Shown here: piece after piece, positions 14,786-22,902 of the stretch
Layout of the letters: every line of letters begins with the position of its first letter
How positions within the stretch are numbered: position 1 is the first letter of the stretch
DNA from: JAKSCF01 sp028279945
Lineage (GTDB): Bacteria > Bacillota > Clostridia > Peptostreptococcales > JAAYPU01
Length of the DNA stretch: 24,420 bases
Direction: 5' to 3'
Assembly: GCA_028279945.1 (NCBI GenBank)
Contig: JANQMT010000145.1
Location: 1-24,420 of the forward strand
Notes under the pieces: model-generated
What the model saw: only the letters and a program-made list of their open reading frames with translations
Database searches by the model: none
What the model was told of the DNA's origin: nothing
Position numbers and translations under genes: made by a program

Positions 14786-15868
14786 ATGTTTAGTATTCCA
14801 AATTATGTGGAGCCAAACTTTGAGAGTGATAGATTTAAGTTATACCCTAATGTAACCTTTGTCAGTGTGGCTAAAGATGGTGTTGCACCGGACAATTATC
14901 ATGCCACCACCATTTATCCGGAATATTTTAAAATTGATGACCAATGGGTACTGGCTAAAGGCAGTAGAATGGATTGTGTCGCTGTGCTCAATGATGATGG
15001 TGAAGTAGAAATAAAAGAGCTGAGATGTTTGAGAACAGGAGAAAAGGTTGCAGTTGGAAGAACTGAGGACGGCAGTGATGGGATTTTCTTACATCAGGGA
15101 GGGTTTGTATCGGATGATAAAGAGACAGAGGCATTTTCTTTTAGAAGTGGGAGGTCCAGAGAAACTTCATTTTCAAAGGATTATGAAAGACTTTGCGATT
15201 TGCTTAGATATGAAAAAGACCATGGGAAAATCGTATGGGTGTTAGGGCCGGCTGTTGTATTTGATTATAAATCAAGAAGTGCATTGGAATCTCTTATAGA
15301 CAATGGTTATGCACATGCCGTATTCGGAGGCAACGCTGTAGCGACCCACGATCTTGAGGGGGCATTTTTTAATACTGCACTTGGACAAGATATTAGCGAT
15401 CAAGCGTTAAAACCAAATGGTCATTACAATCATTTGGATGCCATTAACAAAGTGTGGGAAGCAGGTTCTATTATAAAAGCCATTGATCAATATCATATAC
15501 AAAATGGTATTATTTATTCCTGTGTTAAGAATGATGTACCATTTGTATTAGCAGGATCTATTCGAGATGATGGACCACTGCCAAATGTTTTTGGAGATGC
15601 TTATGAAGCACAAGATGAAATGAGGAAGCACACCAGTGAAGCGACAACGCTCATTTGTTTAGCGACACAATTACACACTATTGCCACAGGTAATTTAACA
15701 CCCTCATATAATGTGGTAAATGGAGAGATAAGACCGGTATACATCTATGCAATTGATGTATCGGAATTTGTTTTAAACAAGATAAGAGATAGGGGCACTT
15801 TAGAAGTGACCACTATCGTTGCTAACATTCAAGATTTTCTGTACAAATTAGATAACTTGTTAAAGTAG
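14786..15868 (+). CDS. TIGR00300 family protein, ornithine cyclodeaminase-like (LOR/SDH-type)
   Basis: About 360 aa. The C-terminal half carries the block typical of the archaeal ornithine cyclodeaminase / LOR-SDH family: VLGPAVVFDYKSRSAL, FGGNAVATHDLEGAFF, LGQDIS, GHYNHLDAIN, AGSIIKAI, PFVLAGSIRDDGPLP, QDEMRKHTSEA and LATQLHTIATGNLTPS. Archaeal members turn ornithine into proline and ammonia with NAD; in cyanobacteria this module is fused to an arginine dihydrolase (ArgZ/AgrE), which is absent here by length. The start at 14786 follows GGAG, though 12 bases away; the in-frame ATG at 14729 lacks a ribosome binding site and sits at the predicted transcription start. The specific substrate is inferred. 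Confidence 0.8.
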   Translation: MFSIPNYVEPNFESDRFKLYPNVTFVSVAKDGVAPDNYHATTIYPEYFKIDDQWVLAKGSRMDCVAVLNDDGEVEIKELRCLRTGEKVAVGRTEDGSDGIFLHQGGFVSDDKETEAFSFRSGRSRETSFSKDYERLCDLLRYEKDHGKIVWVLGPAVVFDYKSRSALESLIDNGYAHAVFGGNAVATHDLEGAFFNTALGQDISDQALKPNGHYNHLDAINKVWEAGSIIKAIDQYHIQNGIIYSCVKNDVPFVLAGSIRDDGPLPNVFGDAYEAQDEMRKHTSEATTLICLATQLHTIATGNLTPSYNVVNGEIRPVYIYAIDVSEFVLNKIRDRGTLEVTTIVANIQDFLYKLDNLLK

Positions 15869-15891
15869 TGGTTTTTAGGGGGATTTCTAAA

Positions 15892-17343
15892 ATGAGAAAT
15901 AAATTTTTAATTTTATGTTTTCTGGTGGTTATACTTGGAATAACAGGATGTGAAACAAAAACAGAGCCCATTCAACAGGACAAGCCTGCTGTTCAAGAAA
16001 ATGAAGAAGGGGCTTCTGAAGAGATAGATGAAATTACAATAGAAGAAATTGATAAAGGGATACGACTTTCTTTGAAAGAGAAGTGGAAAAGACCTATTAC
16101 ATATTTTACAACATGGGAAAATGATGATGTTGTCACCTTTTTATATGAGCACTTTAAAGGGGACCTTCAGAAAAATGAGTTGTTCAGGTTAGATTTAAAA
16201 AATAAGAAGCTGGATAAACTTTTAGAAGTAGAAGGGGACTTATGGAATGGGGCTTTTGATCCGGTTTCTGAAAAATTTGTTTACTCGATAGGATTAGAAG
16301 AGTTATATGTGAAAGACTTACACGATGAATCAAGAAAAATTATGGATAACGTTAATTGGTACAATATGTCTCCGGACCATCAATATATTGTACTAAGTGC
16401 CAACAGCAAACAATATTTATATCATGTTAAGACGGATCACTTAATAGAGACAGAGCTTATCCCTGAGATGGATTACATTTTCTCAAACCTGGTAGCGGAT
16501 TGGAACATTGACTCTATTCATATTAGCTCTATCCCCAATGGTCAAGGCAGTTTATTAAATGTCATTGATGCTAGAGAGAATAAGCTGGCTGCCGGTATCG
16601 ATTTAAAGGATGCCATTATATCTTACCCTAAATGGTCTCCGGATGGAAAACACTTAGCATTTTTAGTTCAATCTCCTGAGTATAGTGAATATATTTTTGA
16701 ACAACCGGAATTATATTTCTTAATGTCAGACAAAATTGGTATTCTTAATATTGAAACCCATGCAACAGAATATATCAGCTTAGATGAACAGCTTATTGTG
16801 AAAAGCCTGCAATGGAAAAGTGATAGTAAGGGTTTGTTTTTTGAAACGGCTTCCATAGACAGCTGTAAAAAGATTATGGATAGTGAGTTGGAAAATAAAG
16901 AAATAAGTGTAACCGTACAATATATGGAGATTGGAAAGGATATAAAAGCTGTTTTAGATTTCGTAAAAAAAATTCAATATACGGATGTATACAGCAGCGT
17001 ATTTCCTTTGGATCTTATTAACGATGACTTTATTTACAGTGGTTATTTTGATGATAAGGAATATCTAATGAAAAGAAATATTGAAAATGAAAAGATAGAC
17101 GTTTTGTATGAGGAAATTGGTTATATTGATTCATGGTGTTCTTTAGAAAATTTGATTTTATTTTCAACCTCTTCCGGTGTTTATCACATCGACCAATCAT
17201 TTAACGTTGATTTGATTTATGATACCTCAGAGTATACGGACATACCCTTAATTTCTCCCAATTGTAATCAATTGATGATAACCCATGAATCTGAGGATGA
17301 AAATTATTTAGAATTTATAACATTAGATGAATATAAGCATTAG
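15892..17343 (+). CDS. Lipoprotein with TolB/WD40-like beta-propeller repeats
   Basis: 483 aa. The N-terminus has a short basic start (MRNK), a hydrophobic segment and the lipobox ITGC with C20 as the predicted lipidated residue, followed by an acidic, Glu-rich linker (about 21-60). The rest shows repeated propeller-type strands with the signature YPKWSPDGKHLAFL and weaker copies at NMSPDHQYIVLS and QWKSDSKGLFFE, so it is probably an extracytoplasmic, membrane-anchored propeller. The start ATG at 15892 is chosen for its AGGGGGA ribosome binding site; the longer frame from 15868 overlaps the upstream stop. It lies 23 nt after the TIGR00300 gene, probably co-transcribed. Ligand and role are unknown. 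Confidence 0.82.
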   Translation: MRNKFLILCFLVVILGITGCETKTEPIQQDKPAVQENEEGASEEIDEITIEEIDKGIRLSLKEKWKRPITYFTTWENDDVVTFLYEHFKGDLQKNELFRLDLKNKKLDKLLEVEGDLWNGAFDPVSEKFVYSIGLEELYVKDLHDESRKIMDNVNWYNMSPDHQYIVLSANSKQYLYHVKTDHLIETELIPEMDYIFSNLVADWNIDSIHISSIPNGQGSLLNVIDARENKLAAGIDLKDAIISYPKWSPDGKHLAFLVQSPEYSEYIFEQPELYFLMSDKIGILNIETHATEYISLDEQLIVKSLQWKSDSKGLFFETASIDSCKKIMDSELENKEISVTVQYMEIGKDIKAVLDFVKKIQYTDVYSSVFPLDLINDDFIYSGYFDDKEYLMKRNIENEKIDVLYEEIGYIDSWCSLENLILFSTSSGVYHIDQSFNVDLIYDTSEYTDIPLISPNCNQLMITHESEDENYLEFITLDEYKH

Positions 17344-17392
17344 AGAAAAGATTAAAGGTGCATGAATTATTAAAGTAAAGGATAAGTATAAA

Positions 17393-17412
17393 GGGGTTTC
17401 TGTAGAAATCCC
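17393..17412 (+). terminator. Hairpin after the lipoprotein gene, probable terminator
   Basis: Arms GGGGTTTC and GAAATCCC with loop TGTA give an 8-bp stem (one G-U), about 50 nt after the stop codon. The following sequence is A/T-rich but not a clean T-run, so efficiency is uncertain. Confidence 0.5.
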
Positions 17413-17428
17413 ATTTAAATTGTGCACA

Positions 17429-17447
17429 AATTGAATGTAAGTGTATA
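17429..17447 (+). repeat. 19-nt motif, copy 1 (upstream of the TraX-like gene)
   Basis: AATTGAATGTAAGTGTATA, next to TTGTGCAC (17420-17427). A copy with two mismatches occurs in reverse orientation at 21133-21151, also beside TTGTGCAC. Function is unknown; this copy lies 36 nt before the TraX-like start, where promoter elements would be expected. Confidence 0.4.
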
Positions 17448-17483
17448 ACGAATCAAATTTAAAATAACCGTGGAGAGAAAAAG

Positions 17484-18128
17484 ATGACTGGATTTATTCT
17501 TAAAATTATTGCCATTGTCACGATGTTAATAGATCATATAGGTTATATTTTTATTACTGAGCATGGATTAAATTTAATTTTCAGGGGTGTCGGAAGGTTA
17601 GCTTTTCCAATATTTGCTTTTTTGATTGCTGAAGGATGCAGTAAGACCGGGGATATCAAAAAGTATAAGTATAGGCTTTTAGCTTTTGCATTTATTTCTG
17701 AGATTCCATTTGATTTTGCTTTTTACAACACATACCTAGAATTTAGTCATCAAAATGTTTTCTTTACTTTATTATTGGGGACTGTGGCTGTTTACTTTTA
17801 CGATCAGTATAACGACAACAAAAAATTTAAATACTTAGCCATTATCTTCCCTGCAGTGATTGCAGAGATATTGCATACAGATTACGGAGCCGTAGGCGTA
17901 TTGATTATTGTCACAATATACTTGATGAAAGATGACTTGAAAAAACAGATTTATGTCATAATATTTGGAAATTTAATTCTAACCATGTTATCTCATCCGA
18001 TTCAGCTTTTAGGGATGTTAACGGTAATACCAATATACTTTTATAACGGAGAGCGGGGTATCAATATCAAGTATTTCTTTTATGTATTTTATCCATTACA
18101 TTTGTTGATATTAGGTTGGTTACAATAA
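17484..18128 (+). CDS. TraX family membrane protein
   Basis: 214 aa, with about seven or eight hydrophobic membrane segments. The family features are LKIIAIVTMLIDHIG at the N-terminus, GVGRLAFPIFAFLIAEG, a basic loop (KKYKYRLL), FISEIPFDFAF, and HQNVFFTLLLG. TraX is the F-pilin N-acetylase; chromosomal relatives in Firmicutes are membrane acyltransferase-like proteins of unknown substrate. There is no conjugation gene nearby, so a pilin role is not suggested. The start ATG follows GGAGAG. Confidence 0.88.
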   Translation: MTGFILKIIAIVTMLIDHIGYIFITEHGLNLIFRGVGRLAFPIFAFLIAEGCSKTGDIKKYKYRLLAFAFISEIPFDFAFYNTYLEFSHQNVFFTLLLGTVAVYFYDQYNDNKKFKYLAIIFPAVIAEILHTDYGAVGVLIIVTIYLMKDDLKKQIYVIIFGNLILTMLSHPIQLLGMLTVIPIYFYNGERGINIKYFFYVFYPLHLLILGWLQ

Positions 18129-18146
18129 ATATAAAGGGGTGAAAAA

Positions 18147-18515
18147 ATGAATAGAGAAAAAGATGTATTGCTCATAACGGTTTCGACAGATATGATTGCT
18201 GTGAGCATTATTCACATGCTCCAAGAGCAAGGGATACCTGTATTAAAAAAATATAGAGGAACAGGTGATTATTCCAATATCCTAATGGGGTATACGCCAA
18301 TGGGTATTGACTTGTTCGTTCCTTCAGAGCTGTATGAAAAAGCTAAGGCTATTCTGGAAGGCTTGTCTTTCGATCATCCCTCTAAAGATATAGAAGAAGA
18401 TACGGACAGCTCACACCAAGCAGCCAAGAAAGGCATGAGCGTATATATAACATTACTTGCATTATTTTCTGCGCTTGCTGTTGTTTGGGGTATTGTTTCT
18501 TTTTTATTGGATTAA
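18147..18515 (+). CDS. DUF2007-type protein with C-terminal membrane anchor
   Basis: 122 aa. Residues about 5-75 resemble the DUF2007 putative signal-transducing fold: a beta strand (DVLLITVS), a helix that ends LQEQGIPVL, and FVPSELYEKAKAILEGL. An acidic linker follows (about 78-90), then one hydrophobic membrane segment (about 98-121) at the C-terminus. It lies 18 nt after the TraX-like gene and 45 nt before the flavoprotein gene, on the same strand, so they may share a transcript. Family function is not established. Confidence 0.75.
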   Translation: MNREKDVLLITVSTDMIAVSIIHMLQEQGIPVLKKYRGTGDYSNILMGYTPMGIDLFVPSELYEKAKAILEGLSFDHPSKDIEEDTDSSHQAAKKGMSVYITLLALFSALAVVWGIVSFLLD

Positions 18516-18560
18516 TAGCTCTATTGCATATGATCATTACTTTACTAGAAGGAGAAAACA

Positions 18561-19784
18561 ATGAATTATGATGTTATCATAGTTGGCGCCGGGCCGTCCG
18601 GTCTGTTTGCTGCATGTCATATAAGAAAGGATTTCAATTGTTTGGTGCTGGAGCGAAATAAAACCCCCGGTATTAAGCTTCTCATGTCAGGAGCTGGGCA
18701 ATGTAATATCAGTCATGCCGGTAATATAAAAGAATTTTTAGCTCACTATGGTGATAAAGGAAAGGCAATACGACAAATATTATATAAATTTAATAATCAA
18801 AAGCTTATAGAGTTTTTTAATAAAAGGCATGTTGATTTATTTGAGAGAGACGATGGCAAAATATTTCCTAAATCCTTGGATGCAAAAGAAATCCTTAATT
18901 CGTTAACGGATGCTTGTGGTGAAGGGCATGTTAAAATCAACTATGAGAAGCTGGTAAAAGACATTCAATACCTTAAAGAGAAAGCGCTGTATGAATTACA
19001 TACTCAGGGACATGTGTACTATGCAAAGAATGTAGTTATTGCAACAGGCGGCTGTTCATATCCAACAACAGGATCAGACGGCAGTATGTTTAATATATTG
19101 CAGGGATTGGGGATAACCATTAATCGACTAAAGCCGTCGCTGGTACCGGTCTATGTTGACAATTACAGTTATGGACATTTAACCGGCATATCTCTAAAAA
19201 ACACAACTGTTACGGTTTTCAGGGGCAGAGAAAAGGTGGCAGCTTCTAAAGGAGATTTACTTTTTACGCATAAATGTTTTTCGGGACCTGTTATATTAAA
19301 CCTATCTAGGCATATAGAACAAGGCGATGAGTTAATCATTAATTATTCCCAAAGAGATCATAAACATGAAGTGAATGACGAATTAAGAAAAAAATTAGGT
19401 ACGAGTAATTTAAAACTGAACACGGTGATTAAAGATTATTTTGGATTTCCTAAAAGATTAGTGGATACTTTTTTTCAAATAAGTCAAATAGAAGACAAGC
19501 CTTCTTCGGAAGTGGGTCATAAGGATTTATCAAAAGTTATTAATAAAATCATGTCCGATTCTTTGAAAGTCAATGGATTAGGTGGTTATAATATAGCAAT
19601 GGCTACCAGCGGAGGGATAGCATTAGAAGACGTCAACTTAAAAGATTTGTCGTCAAAAAAAAGAAAAGGCCTCTACTTTGTAGGAGAGGCGCTAGATGTT
19701 GATGGAGATACCGGCGGTTATAATTTGCAGTTTGCTTTTTCTTCTGCAGCACTATGTGCAAAAGCCATAAATGAAGTTGACTAA
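18561..19784 (+). CDS. BaiN/HI0933-family flavoprotein (FAD-dependent oxidoreductase)
   Basis: 407 aa. It begins with an FAD-binding Rossmann fold: VGAGPSG at 8-14 and a following acidic strand end (LVLERN). Family blocks are KLLMSGAGQCNISH, FPKSLDAKEIL, ATGGCSYPTTGSDG (about 161-174), FTHKCFSGPVILNLSR, and the C-terminal GGIALEDVNL ... GLYFVGEALDVDGDTGGYNLQ. The group includes BaiN, proposed to reduce bile acid intermediates in Clostridium scindens, and YhiN-like proteins. The substrate here is unknown and there is no bai gene in the window. The start follows AAGGAG. Its stop is immediately adjacent to the stop of the convergent cupin gene. Confidence 0.9.
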   Translation: MNYDVIIVGAGPSGLFAACHIRKDFNCLVLERNKTPGIKLLMSGAGQCNISHAGNIKEFLAHYGDKGKAIRQILYKFNNQKLIEFFNKRHVDLFERDDGKIFPKSLDAKEILNSLTDACGEGHVKINYEKLVKDIQYLKEKALYELHTQGHVYYAKNVVIATGGCSYPTTGSDGSMFNILQGLGITINRLKPSLVPVYVDNYSYGHLTGISLKNTTVTVFRGREKVAASKGDLLFTHKCFSGPVILNLSRHIEQGDELIINYSQRDHKHEVNDELRKKLGTSNLKLNTVIKDYFGFPKRLVDTFFQISQIEDKPSSEVGHKDLSKVINKIMSDSLKVNGLGGYNIAMATSGGIALEDVNLKDLSSKKRKGLYFVGEALDVDGDTGGYNLQFAFSSAALCAKAINEVD

Positions 19785-20114
19785 TCACTTAACTTTTTCT
19801 AAAAAATCATCTCTCTGGGGTGTGAAAATATCAAGAATAATACTATCTTCAAGGGCAACGCCTGAATGAATGGAATCGGAAGGTATATATAAACTATCCC
19901 CTTTTTCCAAAATATATTTTTGTGTTTCTAATGTAAATTCAAAGCTTCCCTCTACTATATAACATACTTGTTCATGAGGATGTTGATGAGAAGGTGCTAT
20001 TGCGCCTTTAGAAAAAGTATTTTCAACCAGCATAAGTTGGCCGCCATGACCTAAAATATTGGCGGTAATGCCAGATGCTAATGAAAAGCGTTTTCCTTCT
20101 GCGTTTTTAACCAT
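19785..20114 (-). CDS. Small cupin-domain protein
   Basis: 109 aa, a single cupin barrel. Metal-site motif 1 reads SHQHPHEQVCYIVEGSFEF (H-x-H ... E ... G) and motif 2 GDSLYIPSDSIHSGV with the final His. Such small cupins bind a metal and act as isomerases, oxygenases or ligand sensors; the substrate cannot be inferred. The start ATG has AGGAGGAATCAA upstream. It converges with the flavoprotein gene with no intergenic base and no visible terminator between them, so the two transcripts must overlap. Confidence 0.88.
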   Translation of the reverse strand: MVKNAEGKRFSLASGITANILGHGGQLMLVENTFSKGAIAPSHQHPHEQVCYIVEGSFEFTLETQKYILEKGDSLYIPSDSIHSGVALEDSIILDIFTPQRDDFLEKVK

Positions 20115-20405
20115 ATTTGATTCCTCCTATAATTTCTTAGTTCCCCAGATTATTTATGACAAATTAAAAAAATATTGTACTTTTTTTGCAGCTTCTATGA
20201 ATAACCGGGGTCAATAATTAGATTAGCATATTAGCACTGAAATGAAAATAATATATTTTACAAAATAGTCAACGGTAATTATTTATGGTAAACCGCTGTT
20301 GCTTTAACAAACTTTTTTCTAAATTTAACTTTCTTTACGGAAGGTTTTTTTGCTATAATGGAACTTGCTAGAAAATAGTGATCATAAAGGAAAGGAGGAC
20401 TTAAT
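20115..20405. other. Divergent intergenic region, cupin and DUF975 genes
   Basis: About 290 nt of AT-rich sequence without an ORF I can support. It holds the promoter of the DUF975 gene (20351-20359) and presumably the cupin promoter on the other strand, which I could not place convincingly. Confidence 0.5.
20351..20359 (+). promoter_or_regulatory. Extended -10 promoter of the DUF975 gene
   Basis: TGCTATAAT is an extended -10 with a perfect TATAAT at 20354-20359. The -35 region (around 20331-20336, TTCTTT) is poor, as is common with extended -10 promoters. The start codon is about 45 nt downstream, behind AAAGGAGG. Confidence 0.7.
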
Positions 20406-21062
20406 ATGGAAACGAATATTGTTAGATTAACTTGTAAAGAAATGCGAGCTCAAGCAAGAGAAGCTCTAAGCGGTAAATGGACCACTGCTGTGTTAGCTAC
20501 TTTAGTATATTTCCTGATACTTAGTATCTCAGGTATTGCAAATTTCATGTTAGATGAAGGGGTAGCAGCATTATTTTCCATAGCTTTTGGCTTCTGTGTT
20601 TCAGGGCCATTGGGTTTAGGTTACAGCTATTTTGTACTGAAAGCAGCAAGACGTGAAGACATAGAAATCGGTAATATTTTTGAAGGATTCAATCATTTTG
20701 TGAAAGTAGTTATCTTATCTATTTTAATAGGAATATTTACTATTTTATGGACTTTATTATTTATTATTCCCGGTATCATTGCAGCACTCAGATACTCCCA
20801 AGCGTTTTTTATTTTACTGGATAATCCAGATTTAAGCCCTATGGAAGCTATAAGGAGAAGCAAGCAAATGATGAAAGGGAATAAAGGAAAATTATTTCTC
20901 TTAACATTATCTTTTATAGGATGGGCGTTGTTATGCGGAATCACATTTGGGATAGGTGCATTATGGCTGAATCCATATGTATATGTTGCATTGGCAGTAT
21001 TTTATCTGGCACTATTAGATTGTCAGCAAACTAATGATGAAGATAAAAAAGAAATAATATAA
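20406..21062 (+). CDS. DUF975 family membrane protein
   Basis: 218 aa with about five or six membrane segments. The N-terminal amphipathic part (MRAQAREALSGKWTTAV) is typical, as is the core IIPGIIAALRYSQAFFILLDNPDLSPMEAIRRSKQMMKGNKGKLF followed by LSFIGWALLCGITFGIGALWLNPY; I quote the family match from these blocks. The family is common in Firmicutes and has no assigned function. It has its own promoter and ends in a shared terminator with the convergent permease gene. Confidence 0.9.
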   Translation: METNIVRLTCKEMRAQAREALSGKWTTAVLATLVYFLILSISGIANFMLDEGVAALFSIAFGFCVSGPLGLGYSYFVLKAARREDIEIGNIFEGFNHFVKVVILSILIGIFTILWTLLFIIPGIIAALRYSQAFFILLDNPDLSPMEAIRRSKQMMKGNKGKLFLLTLSFIGWALLCGITFGIGALWLNPYVYVALAVFYLALLDCQQTNDEDKKEII

Positions 21063-21083
21063 TTTTATATTCCTGGAAAATGT

Positions 21084-21114
21084 AAAAAGAGATGCCCTCA
21101 AAGCATCTCTTTTT
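21084..21114. terminator. Bidirectional terminator between DUF975 and permease genes
   Basis: Arms AAAAAGAGATGC (21084-21095) and GCATCTCTTTTT (21103-21114) form a perfect 12-bp stem with a 7-nt loop. T-runs lie on the 3' side in both directions, as expected for convergent genes. Confidence 0.92.
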
Positions 21115-21132
21115 AAGTTGTGCACGAATATC

Positions 21133-21151
21133 TATACACCTGCATTCAATT
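21133..21151 (-). repeat. 19-nt motif, copy 2 (downstream of the permease gene)
   Basis: Reads AATTGAATGCAGGTGTATA on the minus strand, 17 of 19 identical to copy 1 at 17429-17447, with TTGTGCAC at 21118-21125 close by. It lies between the permease stop and the terminator, so it is unlikely to be a promoter here. Confidence 0.4.
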
Positions 21152-21191
21152 GCAAAGTATTTTACATTTAAGAGCAAATATATATGTTGTA

Positions 21192-22511
21192 TTAAGACTG
21201 AGTTTTTTTAATGAATACAAAATAGCATACAGAATAAAATGCAGTTAAAGTAAGCCCTGCTAATAACCCCAATCCTTGTCCTTCTATAAAAGGCATACTG
21301 ATTATAATGAGTATAAGTGAAATAATAGCAATATAAGAAGTAATGGGGTAGCCCGGTAATTGACAATTTCCTTTTGGAGGGCAGCCATGTTTGGTTCTAA
21401 AACGTCTGTGTGTTATGGTAATAATTAAATAAGCAAAAAGGAGTGAGTAACCGGCTGAGCTTACCAGAAAAACATATACTCTTTCAGGAAGAATAAAAGA
21501 TGAAAGAAATGCTATGAGCATAGCAATACCGGAAAAAATGATACATTTGTTTGGAATATCTGTTTTATCTTTAACCCATTTTGGCGTATATCCATCATTG
21601 GCCAGGGAATTTAACATACGTGCAATGCTAAATCCTGCGGCAAACATGGTAGATAGAATAGCAATAACTAAGATGACATTCATAACATTTGAAGCCCATG
21701 TGATGCCTTGAAGGGATAAAGCTGCAACAAATGGGCTGATATCTTCTGTTAGCTCTCCGTAGGGTACTAGAAATAGAAGTAAACCAATAGATAATGTGTA
21801 CAAGCCTGCAAGAATTATAACTGTATAATTAATGGCTTTAGGAACATTTTTATGAGGGTCGTATGCCTCGGAAGCTGCAAGCCCTATGATTTCAAAACCG
21901 GCATATGTAAACATAACAATCAGCATACTTCCTGCAAAGCCAAGAAAACCTCCGGAGAAGAATTCGCCGCTGAACGGAGAAATGAGATGGACTTCTTTTT
22001 GAAAAAACACGCCTGAAATTAAACCGATAGCAATAATGATAAAACCTAAAACAGCAAGAATTTTGATGGCGGCCATAATGGTTTCAAGCTTACTTAATTT
22101 ATCAGTTCCCAATAGATTGATTAAGGTAGTGGCAGCTATAATAATACTTCCCACTAAAATAATAGACATACCCGGGAACCATTTCTTTAAGAACACTGAA
22201 ATAGCAACAGCTTCACTAGACATTGCTAATACCATACCGGTCCAATACTGCCAGCCTACCACAAATCCTGCCCATGGATGATAATAATTTTGTGCAAAGC
22301 TTCTAAAAGAGCCCGGTAGAGATTCGGCCACAGTCATTTCCGAAAGCGCTAATAATATAAGATAGACAAGACAGCCCCCTAAAATATACGCTATGATGAC
22401 AGAAGGGCCAGAGGTTTTAATGGGAATAGCAGAACCTAGGAAAAATGAGCCGCCTACAACAGTGCCTAATGCAAGCATTACTAAATCCCAAGCTTTTAAT
22501 CCTTTATCCAT
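21192..22511 (-). CDS. APC superfamily amino acid permease
   Basis: 439 aa, about twelve membrane helices. The N-terminus carries the APC signature in helix 1 (LGTVVGGSFFLGSA) followed by GPSVIIAYILGG, and the acidic residue in LSEMTVAESLPGSFRSFAQ typical of AA_permease_2 proteins; GFEIIGLAASEAYDPHKNVPKA in the helix 6-7 loop is also characteristic. It imports or exchanges amino acids through the cell membrane; the substrate is not predictable from sequence. The start is the ATG at 22511, five bases after GGAGG; a longer TTG start overlaps that site and is rejected. It is monocistronic by position. Confidence 0.9.
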   Translation of the reverse strand: MDKGLKAWDLVMLALGTVVGGSFFLGSAIPIKTSGPSVIIAYILGGCLVYLILLALSEMTVAESLPGSFRSFAQNYYHPWAGFVVGWQYWTGMVLAMSSEAVAISVFLKKWFPGMSIILVGSIIIAATTLINLLGTDKLSKLETIMAAIKILAVLGFIIIAIGLISGVFFQKEVHLISPFSGEFFSGGFLGFAGSMLIVMFTYAGFEIIGLAASEAYDPHKNVPKAINYTVIILAGLYTLSIGLLLFLVPYGELTEDISPFVAALSLQGITWASNVMNVILVIAILSTMFAAGFSIARMLNSLANDGYTPKWVKDKTDIPNKCIIFSGIAMLIAFLSSFILPERVYVFLVSSAGYSLLFAYLIITITHRRFRTKHGCPPKGNCQLPGYPITSYIAIISLILIIISMPFIEGQGLGLLAGLTLTAFYSVCYFVFIKKTQS

Positions 22512-22902
22512 GTGAGCCTCCAAAATATATTTTGTATTATTTTGTCCGAAATATAAAAAATTATATATTCAAAATAATATGGCGTTATATAGAACCAGAT
22601 TATAGTTTTATGAATAAAATATAGTGCAAGAAGAAAAAATCCATTCTTTTATAAGCTTAGCATTAAGAGGTGGGTTTCTCCTATGTCTTATTAGAATCCT
22701 TTTATAATATTTTAATTGCAGAAAAGAGAAATACCATTGGTGTTAATCCTGTCAAAAATTAAGATGGGAAATTATTATTTAAAGAGTTAAAATGAGAAAA
22801 CTTATAAGATAAGTACTTTTAAATTTAATCCAAAAAGCATATAATTATGATAGAGGGCAATATAAACAGCCCTCTATTTTAATGTAAAAGGAGTTTTGAA
22901 AG
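22512..22902. other. Divergent intergenic region between permease and cyclophilin genes
   Basis: About 390 nt, very AT-rich, with no supportable ORF. An inverted repeat with 10-nt arms (TATTATTTTG at 22535-22544, CAAAATAATA at 22570-22579) lies just upstream of the permease start and could be an operator, though its AT-richness makes chance likely. A TATAAT at 22840-22845 and a hairpin at 22850-22877 precede the cyclophilin gene. I see nothing clear in 22580-22839. Confidence 0.5.
22850..22881 (+). promoter_or_regulatory. 5'-UTR hairpin or terminator before the cyclophilin gene
   Basis: Arms ATAGAGGGC (22850-22858) and GCCCTCTAT (22869-22877) form a perfect 9-bp stem followed by TTTA. A TATAAT at 22840-22845 would place the transcription start at the base of this stem, so it may be a 5' stabilising structure, a weak attenuator, or a terminator for transcription from the left. 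Confidence 0.55.

Noticed and set aside
22535..22579. Inverted repeat TATTATTTTG/CAAAATAATA as a permease operator
   Set aside because: It is pure A/T-rich sequence in a very AT-rich intergenic region, where such repeats arise easily by chance; kept only as a remark.
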